A stretch of 51,256 bases of DNA from Chloroflexota bacterium (GTDB taxonomy: Bacteria > Chloroflexota > Limnocylindria > P2-11E), in assembly GCA_005883625.1 (NCBI GenBank), contig VBDU01000097.1, forward strand, positions 1 through 51,256. Reading direction: 5' to 3'. The stretch's first letter is position 1; the number at the start of each line of letters is the position of its first letter. Of this stretch, positions 1 to 7,935 are shown one piece after another. The position numbers and the translations under genes were made by a program. The notes below the pieces were generated by a model that saw only the letters and a list, made by a program, of their open reading frames with translations, did not search any database and was not told where the DNA came from.

Positions 1-340
1 GAGCAACAGAGGCAACTCTAGTATCGGCCAGTCAGGTCCGGCCTGCGTGTCCAACAATCAGGTGCTCGACCGCAGCGGCAACCGTACCGACCGCGCTACG
101 ACAGCGTGGAGCTGCGCCGGTTTCGTCGGTCGAGGTCTCGCCCGCACTGGTGATGTCCAGTCGCTCGCACTTTCCGTTTGCCCCGATGGCTCCGCTTGGG
201 CGCTCTGGGGCCACACGCGCGGCACCAGCCAGACCGATATGCGCGAGGGGAAACGTGGGCGGGAGACGACGGCGAACATCAAACGGAGGGCGAGACGCGA
301 ACGTCGCTAGGGAAGGCGCTCGTGCCGCCCTAAGACATGG
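1..340. other. No gene recognised at the left edge
   Basis: This stretch has open frames on both strands, but none has a recognisable domain, a convincing ribosome-binding site or family-like composition. It is probably intergenic, or the degraded end of a gene lying outside the window. I see no RNA gene or repeat in it. Confidence 0.35.
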
Positions 341-368
341 AACGGCCCGGCTTCCCGGCCGGGCCGTT
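341..368 (-). terminator. G/C-rich hairpin behind the small gene at 389-598
   Basis: A perfect 10-bp inverted repeat (AACGGCCCGG, 8-base loop, CCGGGCCGTT) lies 20 bases downstream of the stop codon of the minus-strand gene that ends at 389. No clear T-run follows on the minus strand, so termination is inferred from position and stem strength only. Confidence 0.4.
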
Positions 369-388
369 CGCGTGAGCGCGGGTCGTCG

Positions 389-598
389 CTACTTGTGGAT
401 CTGGATGTTCCCGCCCTTCTCGAGCTTCTGCTCGCCCGAGTCGTAGCCGGTGTTCGTCCGGATCCGGTACGTGTCGTCACGGCCGGGCTCGCCGAGGTCC
501 TTCACGTCGATCCGGACCAGCGTCCCGTCGTCGGTCTGGCCGAAGATCGTCCCGGAGGTGCCGTCGGTCGAGCTCAGGACCGCGAGGATCGTCGTCAC
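389..598 (-). CDS. Small hypothetical protein, 69 aa
   Basis: The frame starts at a GTG (596-598) and ends with TAG at 389. The product is small, soluble, polar and rich in Thr, Gly and Asp, with no signal peptide, membrane segment or cysteine. Alternating hydrophobic residues suggest a small beta-rich fold, but I recognise no family. No Shine-Dalgarno sequence is visible upstream. The hairpin just past the stop gives mild support for a real transcription unit. It stands alone and is divergent from the mazEF pair. It could also be a fragment of a decayed gene. Confidence 0.4.
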   Translation of the reverse strand: MTTILAVLSSTDGTSGTIFGQTDDGTLVRIDVKDLGEPGRDDTYRIRTNTGYDSGEQKLEKGGNIQIHK

Positions 599-690
599 AT
601 GGATGTCGCGCTGTGTCGCGGGACCGTGATCGGTGTACTGGCTGCCGCCGAGGTGTTCGCGGCTTCGTCATGGACGATGCCGGCCTCGTC

Positions 691-730
691 TTGACCGAAA
701 GTCCGTAATACTCAGATAATACTGAAGTAT
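691..730 (+). promoter_or_regulatory. mazEF promoter with overlapping operator repeats
   Basis: A -35-like TTGACC (691-696) is followed after 18 bases by GATAAT (715-720), which would start transcription within about two bases of the ATG at 729. The heptamer TAATACT occurs twice, at 706-712 and 717-723, one helical turn (11 bp) apart. The second copy forms an inverted repeat ATACT-GA-AGTAT (719-730) that covers the start codon. Ribbon-helix-helix antitoxins usually bind such short repeats, so this is the likely autoregulatory operator. Confidence 0.55.
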
Positions 731-980
731 GACGAAGCGCGCGGCGATCAGCCTGCCAGATCAGCTCTATTCGCGGATGGAACGCGATCGGAAGAGCCGG
801 CGTGTTCCACGGAGCCGCTGGGTCCAAGAAGCGGTCCGTGAGTACCTTGCGAGACGAGACGAGGCCAGGGACGTCGAAGCGTATTTCGAGGCCTATCGCC
901 GATTCCCTGAGACCGGCGAGGAATTCCGCGCATTCGAGCAGGCGGCGATCGAAGACCTGAAGAAGGGCGGCCCACCATAG
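729..980 (+). CDS. mazE: MazE/CopG-type ribbon-helix-helix antitoxin
   Basis: An 83-aa protein whose first half (about residues 5-43) reads as a ribbon-helix-helix DNA-binding domain: a beta strand around AAISLP, then two basic helices ending in EYLARR. The acidic second half would be the flexible toxin-neutralising tail. It lies 3 bp upstream of a MazF-type toxin gene, the usual antitoxin-first order. The ATG has no Shine-Dalgarno sequence, and a good promoter ends right before it, so the mRNA is probably leaderless. It likely represses its own promoter with its toxin as co-repressor. Its exact subfamily (MazE or generic CopG) cannot be fixed by eye. Confidence 0.75.
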   Translation: MTKRAAISLPDQLYSRMERDRKSRRVPRSRWVQEAVREYLARRDEARDVEAYFEAYRRFPETGEEFRAFEQAAIEDLKKGGPP

Positions 981-983
981 CCG

Positions 984-1301
984 ATGTCACGGCCGACCGA
1001 ACACGGCGAGATCTGGCGAGCGATCGTCGACAAGCCGCGACCGGTCGTCGTCGTGTCGCGCGATGATGCCCGCGGCGTGCGGGCCAGAGCGACGGTGGCG
1101 ATCGTGAGCAGCACGATCCGGAGCATTCGCACTGAGGTCCTGCTGGATCACAACGACGGCCTCGACCACGCTTGCGCCGTCAACGCCGACGAGCTCTTCA
1201 CGATGGACAAGTCTCGCCTCGAGCGACGGATCGGCCGTCTGCGGCCGGAGAAGCTCGACGCGCTTCACGACGCACTTCGCTTCGCCCTCGAGCTGCGCTA
1301 G
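984..1301 (+). CDS. mazF: MazF/PemK-family endoribonuclease toxin
   Basis: A 105-aa protein of normal MazF length. It opens with GEIW, followed by the family core RPVVVVSRD, and closes with DKSRLERRIGRL and a C-terminal helix, as in PemK-like toxins. Members of this family cut mRNA at short specific sequences and are held inactive by the partner antitoxin. The gene starts 3 bp after mazE, so the two are co-transcribed. Its TAG stop overlaps the stop of the convergent bicupin gene by 3 bp. Family assignment is firm; cleavage specificity is unknown. Confidence 0.85.
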   Translation: MSRPTEHGEIWRAIVDKPRPVVVVSRDDARGVRARATVAIVSSTIRSIRTEVLLDHNDGLDHACAVNADELFTMDKSRLERRIGRLRPEKLDALHDALRFALELR

Positions 1302-2320
1302 TCCTCCATCGCGCCGACGACCTCGCGCATGCGCTCCTCGAGACCGGGCTCGTCCTCGTAGAGCGGCACGGGATCCATCGCGGCCTGCATCATCTCGATG
1401 ACCGACTCCCACATGTGCATGCGAATGACGGTGGCCGGCCGCTCCGCGGAGGCGTTGAAGTGCTGGTGCCACACGTACTGGTGGACGATCGCCGCGTCGC
1501 CGGTCCGCCATTCGTGCTTCACGTCGTCGATGACGCTGTATCCCTCGCCGTCGACGATGTAGAGGAGCGCCTCGCCGGGATGGCGGTGCTTCGACTGCGC
1601 GCCGCCGGGCCGGATCTCGAACATCGCGAGCGAGATCCCCGTGGTGCGGTAGCCCAGCGAGCGGTCGACCAGGAGCGCGCTGCGGCTTCCCTTCGGGCTC
1701 GCGCGAAGTGTCACGTCGGCGCACGCGGTGTGCCGCCGTGCCTGCTGCCGCTCCTGCCATGACGCCGCGGCGGCCGCGAGCTCGCGTTCGTAGGCCGTTC
1801 CCGACCGGGCCATGGGCAAGTGGAGCGGCTCGTCGGGCGCCGGGGGCTCGTCGCCGATGTCCTCGAGCCGCGCCAGGCCGAACGCGGACACGAGGGGCGC
1901 GTCCGTGATCGCGAGGAGGCGCGCGGGCTCGGTGCCGGTGTTGCGGTGACGATGCCAGCTCAGCGCGGGCGTGTGCACGGTGTCGTATTTCGACCAGGCG
2001 TAGCGCTCGCCCGCGATCTCGGTCTGCCCCTTCCCACCGAGGACGAAGCACACCGCGTCGTAGGCGTGCCGGTGCGTGCTCGTGGTCTCGCCCGGCGCGA
2101 CCTCGAGGATCCGCGCGTCGATGACGCGCATCGGCACCTTGCTGTCGCCGCCCGCCAGGAAGCCGAACGCCGCGCGGCGCGCGGGGGAACGCTCGAGCCG
2201 CACGTCGTCGCCACGGGCGATCGCGCGGCGACGCTGGCGCCAGTCCTCGAGGAACCCAAAGCGCCTCCGCCGCTGCACGAAGTAGTGGCTGCGGGGATCG
2301 AAGACTTCTGTTCCTTTCAT
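1298..2320 (-). CDS. Double-cupin protein, gentisate 1,2-dioxygenase-like
   Basis: A 340-aa bicupin. The N-terminal cupin has a metal-binding HRH (residues 83-85) and a later HRH (123-125). The C-terminal cupin has HRHPGE (245-250) and WHQH (284-287). Both metal sites therefore look intact, which fits iron-dependent ring-cleavage dioxygenases of the gentisate / 1-hydroxy-2-naphthoate type. The ATG at 2320 forms an ATGA overlap with the stop of the upstream hydroxylase large subunit, which decides the start over an upstream alternative. As the last gene of the aromatic-acid operon it may perform ring opening. A non-enzymatic or sugar-binding bicupin is the alternative. Substrate is inferred from context only. 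Confidence 0.7.
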   Translation of the reverse strand: MKGTEVFDPRSHYFVQRRRRFGFLEDWRQRRRAIARGDDVRLERSPARRAAFGFLAGGDSKVPMRVIDARILEVAPGETTSTHRHAYDAVCFVLGGKGQTEIAGERYAWSKYDTVHTPALSWHRHRNTGTEPARLLAITDAPLVSAFGLARLEDIGDEPPAPDEPLHLPMARSGTAYERELAAAAASWQERQQARRHTACADVTLRASPKGSRSALLVDRSLGYRTTGISLAMFEIRPGGAQSKHRHPGEALLYIVDGEGYSVIDDVKHEWRTGDAAIVHQYVWHQHFNASAERPATVIRMHMWESVIEMMQAAMDPVPLYEDEPGLEERMREVVGAMED

Positions 2321-4524
2321 TCGCGAACGGCGTCCGTGTGCCAACCCTCTTGCGGTCCAGCCCGCCTTTCAGTACGAAGTGCGGAAAACACTTTCTCCGC
2401 GGTCACCGGCAGCGAGAAGACGCGCGCGCCGCAGGCGTCGTGCACCGCGTTGGCCACCGCCGCGCCGACGCCGGGGTTCGATAGCTCGCCGACAGACTTC
2501 GCGCCGAAGGGACCGGGGCCGGGCGAATCGGTGAGCAACACGATCCGCAGGGGCGGAGCGTCGGCGATCGTCGGCAGCTTGTAGTCGCCGAGGTTCGTCG
2601 TCGTCACGCGCCCGTCCTCGACGCGAAGCTCCTCCATGAGCGCCTGCCCCAGCCCGAAGATGAACCCGCCCTCGAGCTGCCCGCGCGCCGCGACCGGGTT
2701 GATGACCGTCCCGACGTCAGCGACGAGGACGGCGTCGAGGACCCGGAGGTGCCCCGTGTCGCGATCGACCTCGACCTCCAGGGCGTACGCGTATACCGCG
2801 TTGACGTTCGCGTCACTGGTGTGCTCGGCGACGATCTCGAGCGGCGCCGCGCGGCGCGCGGCCTCGGCGAACGGCGCGCCGGGCGCGACCTCGTCGAGCT
2901 TCGCCTTGAGCTTGCGCGCCGCCTCGAGCGCGGCCCCGCCCTGCACCGGCGTGACGCGGCTTCCGCCGATGCCGGCGTCCCGCGGCGTGTTCTCGGTCGT
3001 GCCACGGCGGACCGTGATCCGGTCGAGCGGGATCCCGAGCTCGGCGGCGACGATCCGCTGGAAGAGCGTGTGCTGCCCGCCACCCTGGTCGGCGACCGCC
3101 GTGAGCACCTCGACGCGGCCCTCCCGGTCGAGCCGGAGCGCGATCGCGCTCTTGCCCCGTCCGCTCGGACGCGCGCCCAGCGCGATCCCTCGGCCGTGAC
3201 CGCGGCCGCGCGCCGCGTCCCACCGGGCCTCGCGCCGCAGCGTCGCGAGCACCTCGTGCGCCGCCGAGTCGTGCCACACGTCGCCCTCGACGTCGATCTC
3301 GCCGCCACGGATCGCGTTGCGCTCGCGGAGCTCGAGCGGGTCGAGCCCCAGCTCGCGCGCGATGAGGTCGACGTGCGACTCGGCCGCGAACACGTTCTGC
3401 GGCTGGCCCGGCGCGCGGGAGTGGCCCGCCGGGATCTGATTCGTGTACACGGTCATCGCTTCGACGCGAACGTTCGGCAGGTGGTAGCCCGCGAGCGTCA
3501 CCATGGCCTCGCCGGGCATGAGCGTCGCGACCGGTTTCCCCGCCGCGTACGCGCCCCCGTCGAACACGACGCGCGCCGAGTGCGCCACGAACTTCCCCTC
3601 GCGGTCGACGCCAGTGCGGAGCGTGATCGTGCCGCCGTGCCGGGTCGCGCTCATCTGCAGCTCGTCGGCGTAGCGCATGACCGCGCGGACCGGGCGACCG
3701 GTCGCGCGCGCGAGGTAGTAGAGGACGAACTCGTCGATCGAGTGGCCCTTCCCGCCGAAGTCGCCGCCGATGTGCCCGGCGTCGACGACGATCTTCTCCT
3801 CGGGGAGCCCCAGGCAGGCAGCCATCTGCTGGCGCAGGCCGTACGGCGCCTTGTTCGTCGAGACCACCCGCACGACGTCCCCGTCAAGCCAGAGCAGCGT
3901 CGCGTGGGGTTCGATGTAGCCCTGATGCGTCCTCGCGAGCGTGAACCGGTGCTCGAAGGTGCGGTGCGCCGACGCGAACGCGGCGTCGACGTCCCCGTGC
4001 TCGTGCAGGCCATAGCCCTGGACGTTCGCGTTCGGCACCGTCGGCCGCTTGCCGCCGAGGTACAGGTACGGCGAGGGATCGAGGTGAAGCACCGGGGCGC
4101 CCTCGGCGAGCGCGGCCTCGGGATCGAGGACGGCCGGGAGCTCCTCGTACTCGACCGCGATCGCGCGCGCGGCCGCGTCGGCGATCTCAGGCGTGTCGGC
4201 GGCGACCGCGGCGACGCGATCGCCGATGAAGAGCGCGTGGTCCCAGCAGAGGACGGGCCAGTCCTGCAGGCGGCGGCCGTAGCGCGCGGGCCGCACGTCG
4301 GCGCCGGTGATGACCGCGCGAACGCCGAGCATCCCGCGGGCGGCGGACGCGTCGACCTTCACGATCCGCGCGTGCGCATGCGGGCTCGACACGAACGCCG
4401 CGTGGAGCATGTTCGGCACGCGAACGTCGGCGGCGTAGCGGGCGGCCCCGGTGACCTTGTCGCGGCCTTCCACGCGCCACTCCGGCTCGCTGAGGACGCC
4501 GGGCGGCCGCTCGAGCGTTTTCAC
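2317..4524 (-). CDS. Molybdenum hydroxylase large subunit (xanthine oxidase/CoxL family)
   Basis: A 735-aa molybdopterin-binding subunit. It contains the cofactor loop GGDFGGKG (about 253-260), a substrate-site segment HSRAPGQPQ (about 368-376) and the catalytic glutamate in SVGEL (about residue 680). The form I CO dehydrogenase active-site loop with its cysteine is absent, so this is not a classical CO dehydrogenase. It should hydroxylate or reduce an aromatic or heterocyclic substrate with electrons passing to the FAD and Fe-S subunits. The GTG start overlaps the coxG-like stop as GTGA. Its TGA overlaps the bicupin start. Context points to a hydroxybenzoyl-CoA-like or related aromatic substrate, which is inference. 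Confidence 0.85.
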   Translation of the reverse strand: MKTLERPPGVLSEPEWRVEGRDKVTGAARYAADVRVPNMLHAAFVSSPHAHARIVKVDASAARGMLGVRAVITGADVRPARYGRRLQDWPVLCWDHALFIGDRVAAVAADTPEIADAAARAIAVEYEELPAVLDPEAALAEGAPVLHLDPSPYLYLGGKRPTVPNANVQGYGLHEHGDVDAAFASAHRTFEHRFTLARTHQGYIEPHATLLWLDGDVVRVVSTNKAPYGLRQQMAACLGLPEEKIVVDAGHIGGDFGGKGHSIDEFVLYYLARATGRPVRAVMRYADELQMSATRHGGTITLRTGVDREGKFVAHSARVVFDGGAYAAGKPVATLMPGEAMVTLAGYHLPNVRVEAMTVYTNQIPAGHSRAPGQPQNVFAAESHVDLIARELGLDPLELRERNAIRGGEIDVEGDVWHDSAAHEVLATLRREARWDAARGRGHGRGIALGARPSGRGKSAIALRLDREGRVEVLTAVADQGGGQHTLFQRIVAAELGIPLDRITVRRGTTENTPRDAGIGGSRVTPVQGGAALEAARKLKAKLDEVAPGAPFAEAARRAAPLEIVAEHTSDANVNAVYAYALEVEVDRDTGHLRVLDAVLVADVGTVINPVAARGQLEGGFIFGLGQALMEELRVEDGRVTTTNLGDYKLPTIADAPPLRIVLLTDSPGPGPFGAKSVGELSNPGVGAAVANAVHDACGARVFSLPVTAEKVFSALRTERRAGPQEGWHTDAVRE

Positions 4525-4970
4525 CGGCCCGCGACGGCGCGCGCGAGACATTCGGCGAAGTCGCCCATCATCTGGTCGGCCTTCCGTTTGATCACGGGCT
4601 GGCCGAACTCGCCGAGCCGGCCGAGCACCTGGAGGTCCGTCGCGATCTTGATGTCGGTCGCGCCGGAGCGGTCCGCGAGCGCGAGATCGACGGTCGCCTT
4701 GATGGCGCCACCGACGCGCGAGTCCTTCGCGTCCGCGCGGAACGACGCCGTGCCCGCCTTCTCGTCCCGGGCGGTGATCGCGATGTCGCCGTCGAGCACG
4801 AGGCGCACCGGCCCGATCTGCACGGCGAGCGTGCCCTGGTAGCGGTCGCTCCCAGCCGGGCGCACCGAGGCGACGCCGGGCACGCAGCGCGCGGCGGCGG
4901 GGACATCCAGGACGATGCCCCACACCTTGTCGCGAGGCGCCTTCACCGTGACCGTCTGGGCGAGCTTCAT
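4521..4970 (-). CDS. CoxG-type SRPBCC protein
   Basis: A 149-aa protein of the SRPBCC/CoxG family. It opens with the typical coenzyme-Q-binding-like strand and carries a segment running from VPGVAS to YQGTLAV, as in CoxG. Family members are linked to maturation or membrane anchoring of CoxLMS-type molybdenum hydroxylases. It sits between the FAD and molybdenum subunit genes, with 4-bp overlaps on both sides (ATGA and GTGA). This shows translational coupling with the enzyme it presumably serves. No membrane segment is visible. Confidence 0.8.
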   Translation of the reverse strand: MKLAQTVTVKAPRDKVWGIVLDVPAAARCVPGVASVRPAGSDRYQGTLAVQIGPVRLVLDGDIAITARDEKAGTASFRADAKDSRVGGAIKATVDLALADRSGATDIKIATDLQVLGRLGEFGQPVIKRKADQMMGDFAECLARAVAGR

Positions 4971-5821
4971 GCTTCCACCAGCGCGAGGAGCGCGCGCTCG
5001 GTCCAGACCCGTGCCATCTCACGCTTGTACTCGGCGGAGCCGCGGAGGTCGTCGAGCGGATCGACCTCGTCCCGCACGAGCGCGGCGGCCTGCGCCAGGC
5101 GCTCGCGGGAAGGCTTCGCGCCGGCGAGGGCGGCCTCGGCCGCGCGCGCCCGGATCGGCGTTGGCCCGACCGCGCCGAGGACGATGCGCGCGTCCGCGAC
5201 CGCGCCGTCCGCGAGCCGCATCGCGGCGGCGACGGACACCGTGGCGTAGTCGTCGGCGGTCCGCGGGAGAAACTTCACGTACGTCGCGCGGGTCCCCGGC
5301 GCGAGCGGCGGGACTATCACCTCGGTAATGATCTCGTCCCCGGCGAGCGTCGTGGTGAAGTGGTCGACGGCGAGGTCCTCGACCGCGATCGAGCGCGCGC
5401 CACGCGGGGACACGATCGTGACCGCGGCGCCGAGCGCCGCGAGCATCGGCGGCGGGTCCTGGGCCGGGTCGGCGTGCGCGAGACTGCCGCCGACCGTCGC
5501 CTGGTTGCGGATCCGCACGGTGGCGACGCTCGCGAACGCGTTCGTGAGCGCGGGCGAGAGCGCGCGCACGTCGGCCGAGCGCTCCGCCTGCCGATGCGTC
5601 GCCGTCGCGCCGATGCGGAGGCCGCCGTCGGGCGCACGGCCGATCCCGGAGAGCGCGCCGATCGCGCGCAGGCTGATGACGTGGCCCGGCCGGATGAGCC
5701 CCTGGCGGAGGAGGAGCACGGTCGCGGTGCCGCCCGCAATGAGGTGCGCATCCTCGCCGTGCTTCACGAGGAGGTGGAGAGCCTCGGCGACCTCGCGCGG
5801 CTCGTGGTAGTCGTAGGTCAT
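4967..5821 (-). CDS. Molybdenum hydroxylase FAD subunit (CoxM-like)
   Basis: A 284-aa FAD-binding subunit of the xanthine dehydrogenase/CoxM family. The FAD pyrophosphate loops are visible as AGGTATVLLLR near the N-terminus (about residue 34) and TVGGSLAHADPAQD near the middle. It passes electrons from the 2Fe-2S subunit to an external acceptor. The ATG at 5821 lies in an ATGA overlap with the stop of the Fe-S subunit gene, which selects this start over longer upstream frames. The length is normal for the family. Confidence 0.87.
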   Translation of the reverse strand: MTYDYHEPREVAEALHLLVKHGEDAHLIAGGTATVLLLRQGLIRPGHVISLRAIGALSGIGRAPDGGLRIGATATHRQAERSADVRALSPALTNAFASVATVRIRNQATVGGSLAHADPAQDPPPMLAALGAAVTIVSPRGARSIAVEDLAVDHFTTTLAGDEIITEVIVPPLAPGTRATYVKFLPRTADDYATVSVAAAMRLADGAVADARIVLGAVGPTPIRARAAEAALAGAKPSRERLAQAAALVRDEVDPLDDLRGSAEYKREMARVWTERALLALVEA

Positions 5822-6282
5822 ACGTTCGCCGCCGACTTGATCGCGCGCTCGATCCCGTAGTAGCCCGTGCAGCGGCAGAGGTTGCCCATCATCCACTCGC
5901 GGATATCGCCGTCGCTCGGCTCCGGATGCGCCGCGATGAGCGCCGTCGCGGCGATGAGCTGTCCCGGCGTGCAGATCCCGCACTGGAAGCCGCCATCGCG
6001 GATGAACGCCTCCTGCAGCGCGTTCAGCTCCCCATGCTTCGCAAGCCCCTCGACCGTCGTGATCGAACGGCCTTCGACGAAGACCGCCGGCAGCAGGCAG
6101 GCCGACTGAAGCTCCCCGTCGACGAGCACGCTGCACGCGCCGCAGACGCCGACCGCGCAGCCGAGCTTCGTCCCGGTGGCGCCGCAGTCGTCGCGGAGGA
6201 CGTCGATGAGCAGGCGGTCCGCCGGCACCGTCACCTCGCGGCGTTCGCCGTTGAGCGTGAAGCGAAGATCGTGCGTGCTCAT
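5818..6282 (-). CDS. Molybdenum hydroxylase 2Fe-2S subunit (CoxS-like)
   Basis: A 154-aa protein with the two expected 2Fe-2S motifs. The plant-ferredoxin-type cluster uses Cys42, 47, 50 and 62. The C-terminal helical cluster uses Cys101, 104, 136 and 138 (CGIC and CRC). It links the molybdenum centre to the FAD subunit. ATG at 6282 gives the standard family length; the frame extends upstream, but without family-like sequence. The gap to the CoA-ligase gene is about 35 bp. Subunit order S-M-G-L is compact and coupled throughout. Confidence 0.88.
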   Translation of the reverse strand: MSTHDLRFTLNGERREVTVPADRLLIDVLRDDCGATGTKLGCAVGVCGACSVLVDGELQSACLLPAVFVEGRSITTVEGLAKHGELNALQEAFIRDGGFQCGICTPGQLIAATALIAAHPEPSDGDIREWMMGNLCRCTGYYGIERAIKSAANV

Positions 6283-6316
6283 GCGCTGCCGCCGGGGGTC
6301 GGGTGGTCCTGCGTGG

Positions 6317-7930
6317 TCAAGCGTCACCGCCGGGGGCCGGGGGGCGCCGTTGACCCCCGACCGCTCGGAGCTTGTAGCGCTGGATCTTGCCCGTAGAGGT
6401 CCTGGGGAGCTCGGCCACGAATTCGATCCACCGAGGGTACTTGTACGGCGCGAGCCGGTCCTTGACGAACCCGCGGAGCTCGGTGGCAAGCGCGGGGCCC
6501 GCCGCGCCGTTCTTGAGGACGACATAGGCGGCCGGCTTGGTGAGGGCGTCCGCGTCCTCGCGCCCGACGACGGCGCATTCGAGGACCGCGTCGTGCTCGA
6601 GGAGTGCTGTCTCGATCTCGAGCGGAGAGACCCAGATCCCGCCGACCTTGAGAAGGTCGTCGCTCCGCCCGTGGTGCGTGTAGTAGCCGTCGGCGCTCGC
6701 CGAGTACCGGTCGCCGGTGAAGACCCACTCGCCGCGAAACGTCCGCTTCGTCTGCGCGCGCTTCTGCCAGTAGAAGGCGGCGGTCGACGGGCCGCGGACC
6801 TGCAGGTCGCCGACCTCGCCGGGCGCGACGGGACGGTCGCCCTCGCCCGTCACGCGCGCCTCGTAGCCGGGGATGACCTCGCCGGACGTGCCCGGCCGCG
6901 CGCGGCCGGGGAAGTTCGAGATGGCGATGTAGCCGAGCTCCGTCGAGCCGATGCCGTCGAGGATCTCGAGCCCGAAGCGCGCCTTCCACCGCTCGAAGAG
7001 CGGCCCCGGGAGCGCCTCGCCGGCCGAGATGCAGAGGCGCAGCGACGAGAGATCGAATGGGACCTCGCGCTCGGGGACCGCGAGGAGCGCGGCGTACGCC
7101 GTAGGGACGCCGTAGAAGACGGTCGGGCGCTCGCGCGCGATCGCCTCGAGGATGGCGCGCGGCTCGGGACGGCCCGAATAAAGGATCGCGCAGGCGCCGT
7201 GGTGGAACGGGACGACGAGCGAATTGTTGAGGCCGTAGGAGAAGAAGAGCTTCGCCACGCTGAGCACGCGGTCGTCGGGCCGCATCGCCACGACGTGCCG
7301 GCCGTGGAGGTCGGCGGGCGTGGCGCAGCTCGCCTGTAGATGCACGACCGCCTTCGGCTCGCCGGTGGTCCCGCTCGAGTACTGCCAGAAGCACATGTCG
7401 TCGGCGGCCGTCGGCTCCGGCGAGAGCTCGTCGGAGGCTGCGGAGATCAGCTCGGCGAACGACAGCGAGCCCGGGGGCCGGGGGGCGGCGCCCCCCGACG
7501 ACGCGACGACGACGTGGCGGAGGTGGCGACGTCCCGCGCAAGCCTGCCGGACCCGGCCGAGCACGCTCTCGTGGACGACCAGCGCGGACGCGCGGCTGTC
7601 GTCGAGCATGTACGCGTAGTCGCGCTCGGTCAGCAGCGTCGAGAGCGTGACGGGCACGGCGCCGATCTTGATCGCGCCGAGGAACGTCGCCACGAACTCG
7701 GGCGAATCGGGGAGCACGATCGCGACGCGCTGCTCGACGTCGACGTCGAGCGCGCGCAGCGCGTTGCCCGCGCGGTCCACCAGGCGGGCGAGCCCCGCAT
7801 ACGTGAGCGTGCGGCCCTCGTAACGGATCGCGGGACGGTCGCCACGGCCGGCCACGAGATGCGAATCGACGAGGGCGGTCGCGAGGTTGAAGCGAGCTGA
7901 GGGGGGCGTTGCCCCCCTCAGACCCCCCAC
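6317..7930 (-). CDS. Benzoate-CoA ligase-family AMP-forming acyl-CoA synthetase
   Basis: A 537-aa adenylate-forming enzyme. It has the P-loop SSGTTGEPK (185-193), the hinge region RSDDLLKVGGIWVSP and the catalytic lysine in STGKIQRYK (about residue 515). The close pattern is that of benzoate-CoA ligases, which activate aromatic acids with ATP and CoA. The start is odd: the only usable start before the conserved N-terminus is a GTG at 7930 lying inside a G/C-rich palindromic repeat, 5 bp after the upstream stop. Two further copies of the same repeat type encode an internal linker (about 144-155) and the C-terminal tail. It is presumably the entry enzyme of the operon; the exact acid is unknown. 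Confidence 0.85.
   Translation of the reverse strand: MGGLRGATPPSARFNLATALVDSHLVAGRGDRPAIRYEGRTLTYAGLARLVDRAGNALRALDVDVEQRVAIVLPDSPEFVATFLGAIKIGAVPVTLSTLLTERDYAYMLDDSRASALVVHESVLGRVRQACAGRRHLRHVVVASSGGAAPRPPGSLSFAELISAASDELSPEPTAADDMCFWQYSSGTTGEPKAVVHLQASCATPADLHGRHVVAMRPDDRVLSVAKLFFSYGLNNSLVVPFHHGACAILYSGRPEPRAILEAIARERPTVFYGVPTAYAALLAVPEREVPFDLSSLRLCISAGEALPGPLFERWKARFGLEILDGIGSTELGYIAISNFPGRARPGTSGEVIPGYEARVTGEGDRPVAPGEVGDLQVRGPSTAAFYWQKRAQTKRTFRGEWVFTGDRYSASADGYYTHHGRSDDLLKVGGIWVSPLEIETALLEHDAVLECAVVGREDADALTKPAAYVVLKNGAAGPALATELRGFVKDRLAPYKYPRWIEFVAELPRTSTGKIQRYKLRAVGGQRRPPAPGGDA
6331..6360. repeat. G/C-rich palindromic element, copy A
   Basis: A G5CC-G6-type block related to the copies at 7471 and 41374, here with a weaker inverted repeat. 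It encodes the last dozen residues of the CoA ligase (GGQRRPPAPGG), past the catalytic lysine, and so forms an appended tail. Confidence 0.5.
7471..7500. repeat. G/C-rich palindromic element, copy B, inside coding sequence
   Basis: A GGGGGCC-GGGGGGC-GGC-GCCCCCC block almost identical to the copy at 41374-41396. It lies in frame inside the CoA-ligase gene and encodes residues about 144-155 (SSGGAAPRPPGS), a low-complexity linker between a core strand and the next helix. Confidence 0.6.
7898..7927. repeat. G/C-rich palindromic element, copy C, at ligase start
   Basis: A perfect 10-bp inverted repeat TGAGGGGGGC-GTT-GCCCCCCTCA (7898-7920) followed by GACCCCCC. It occupies the junction between the small diiron protein gene and the CoA ligase, and contains the first eleven ligase codons. 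Confidence 0.65.
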
Positions 7931-7935
7931 CGCTG

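Noticed and set aside
47..310. Overlapping frames on both strands at the left edge
   Set aside because: No domain, no ribosome-binding site and Arg-rich composition typical of random G/C-rich frames.
2749..4842. Long plus-strand frames opposite the molybdenum hydroxylase genes
   Set aside because: Typical antisense shadows of G/C-rich coding sequence: Arg-, Val- and Asp-rich without domains or start signals.
2317..5821. Carbon monoxide dehydrogenase (CoxMSL) by gene layout and CoxG
   Set aside because: The large subunit lacks the form I active-site cysteine loop and reads HSRAPGQPQ instead; operon context is aromatic metabolism. Only the family level is claimed.
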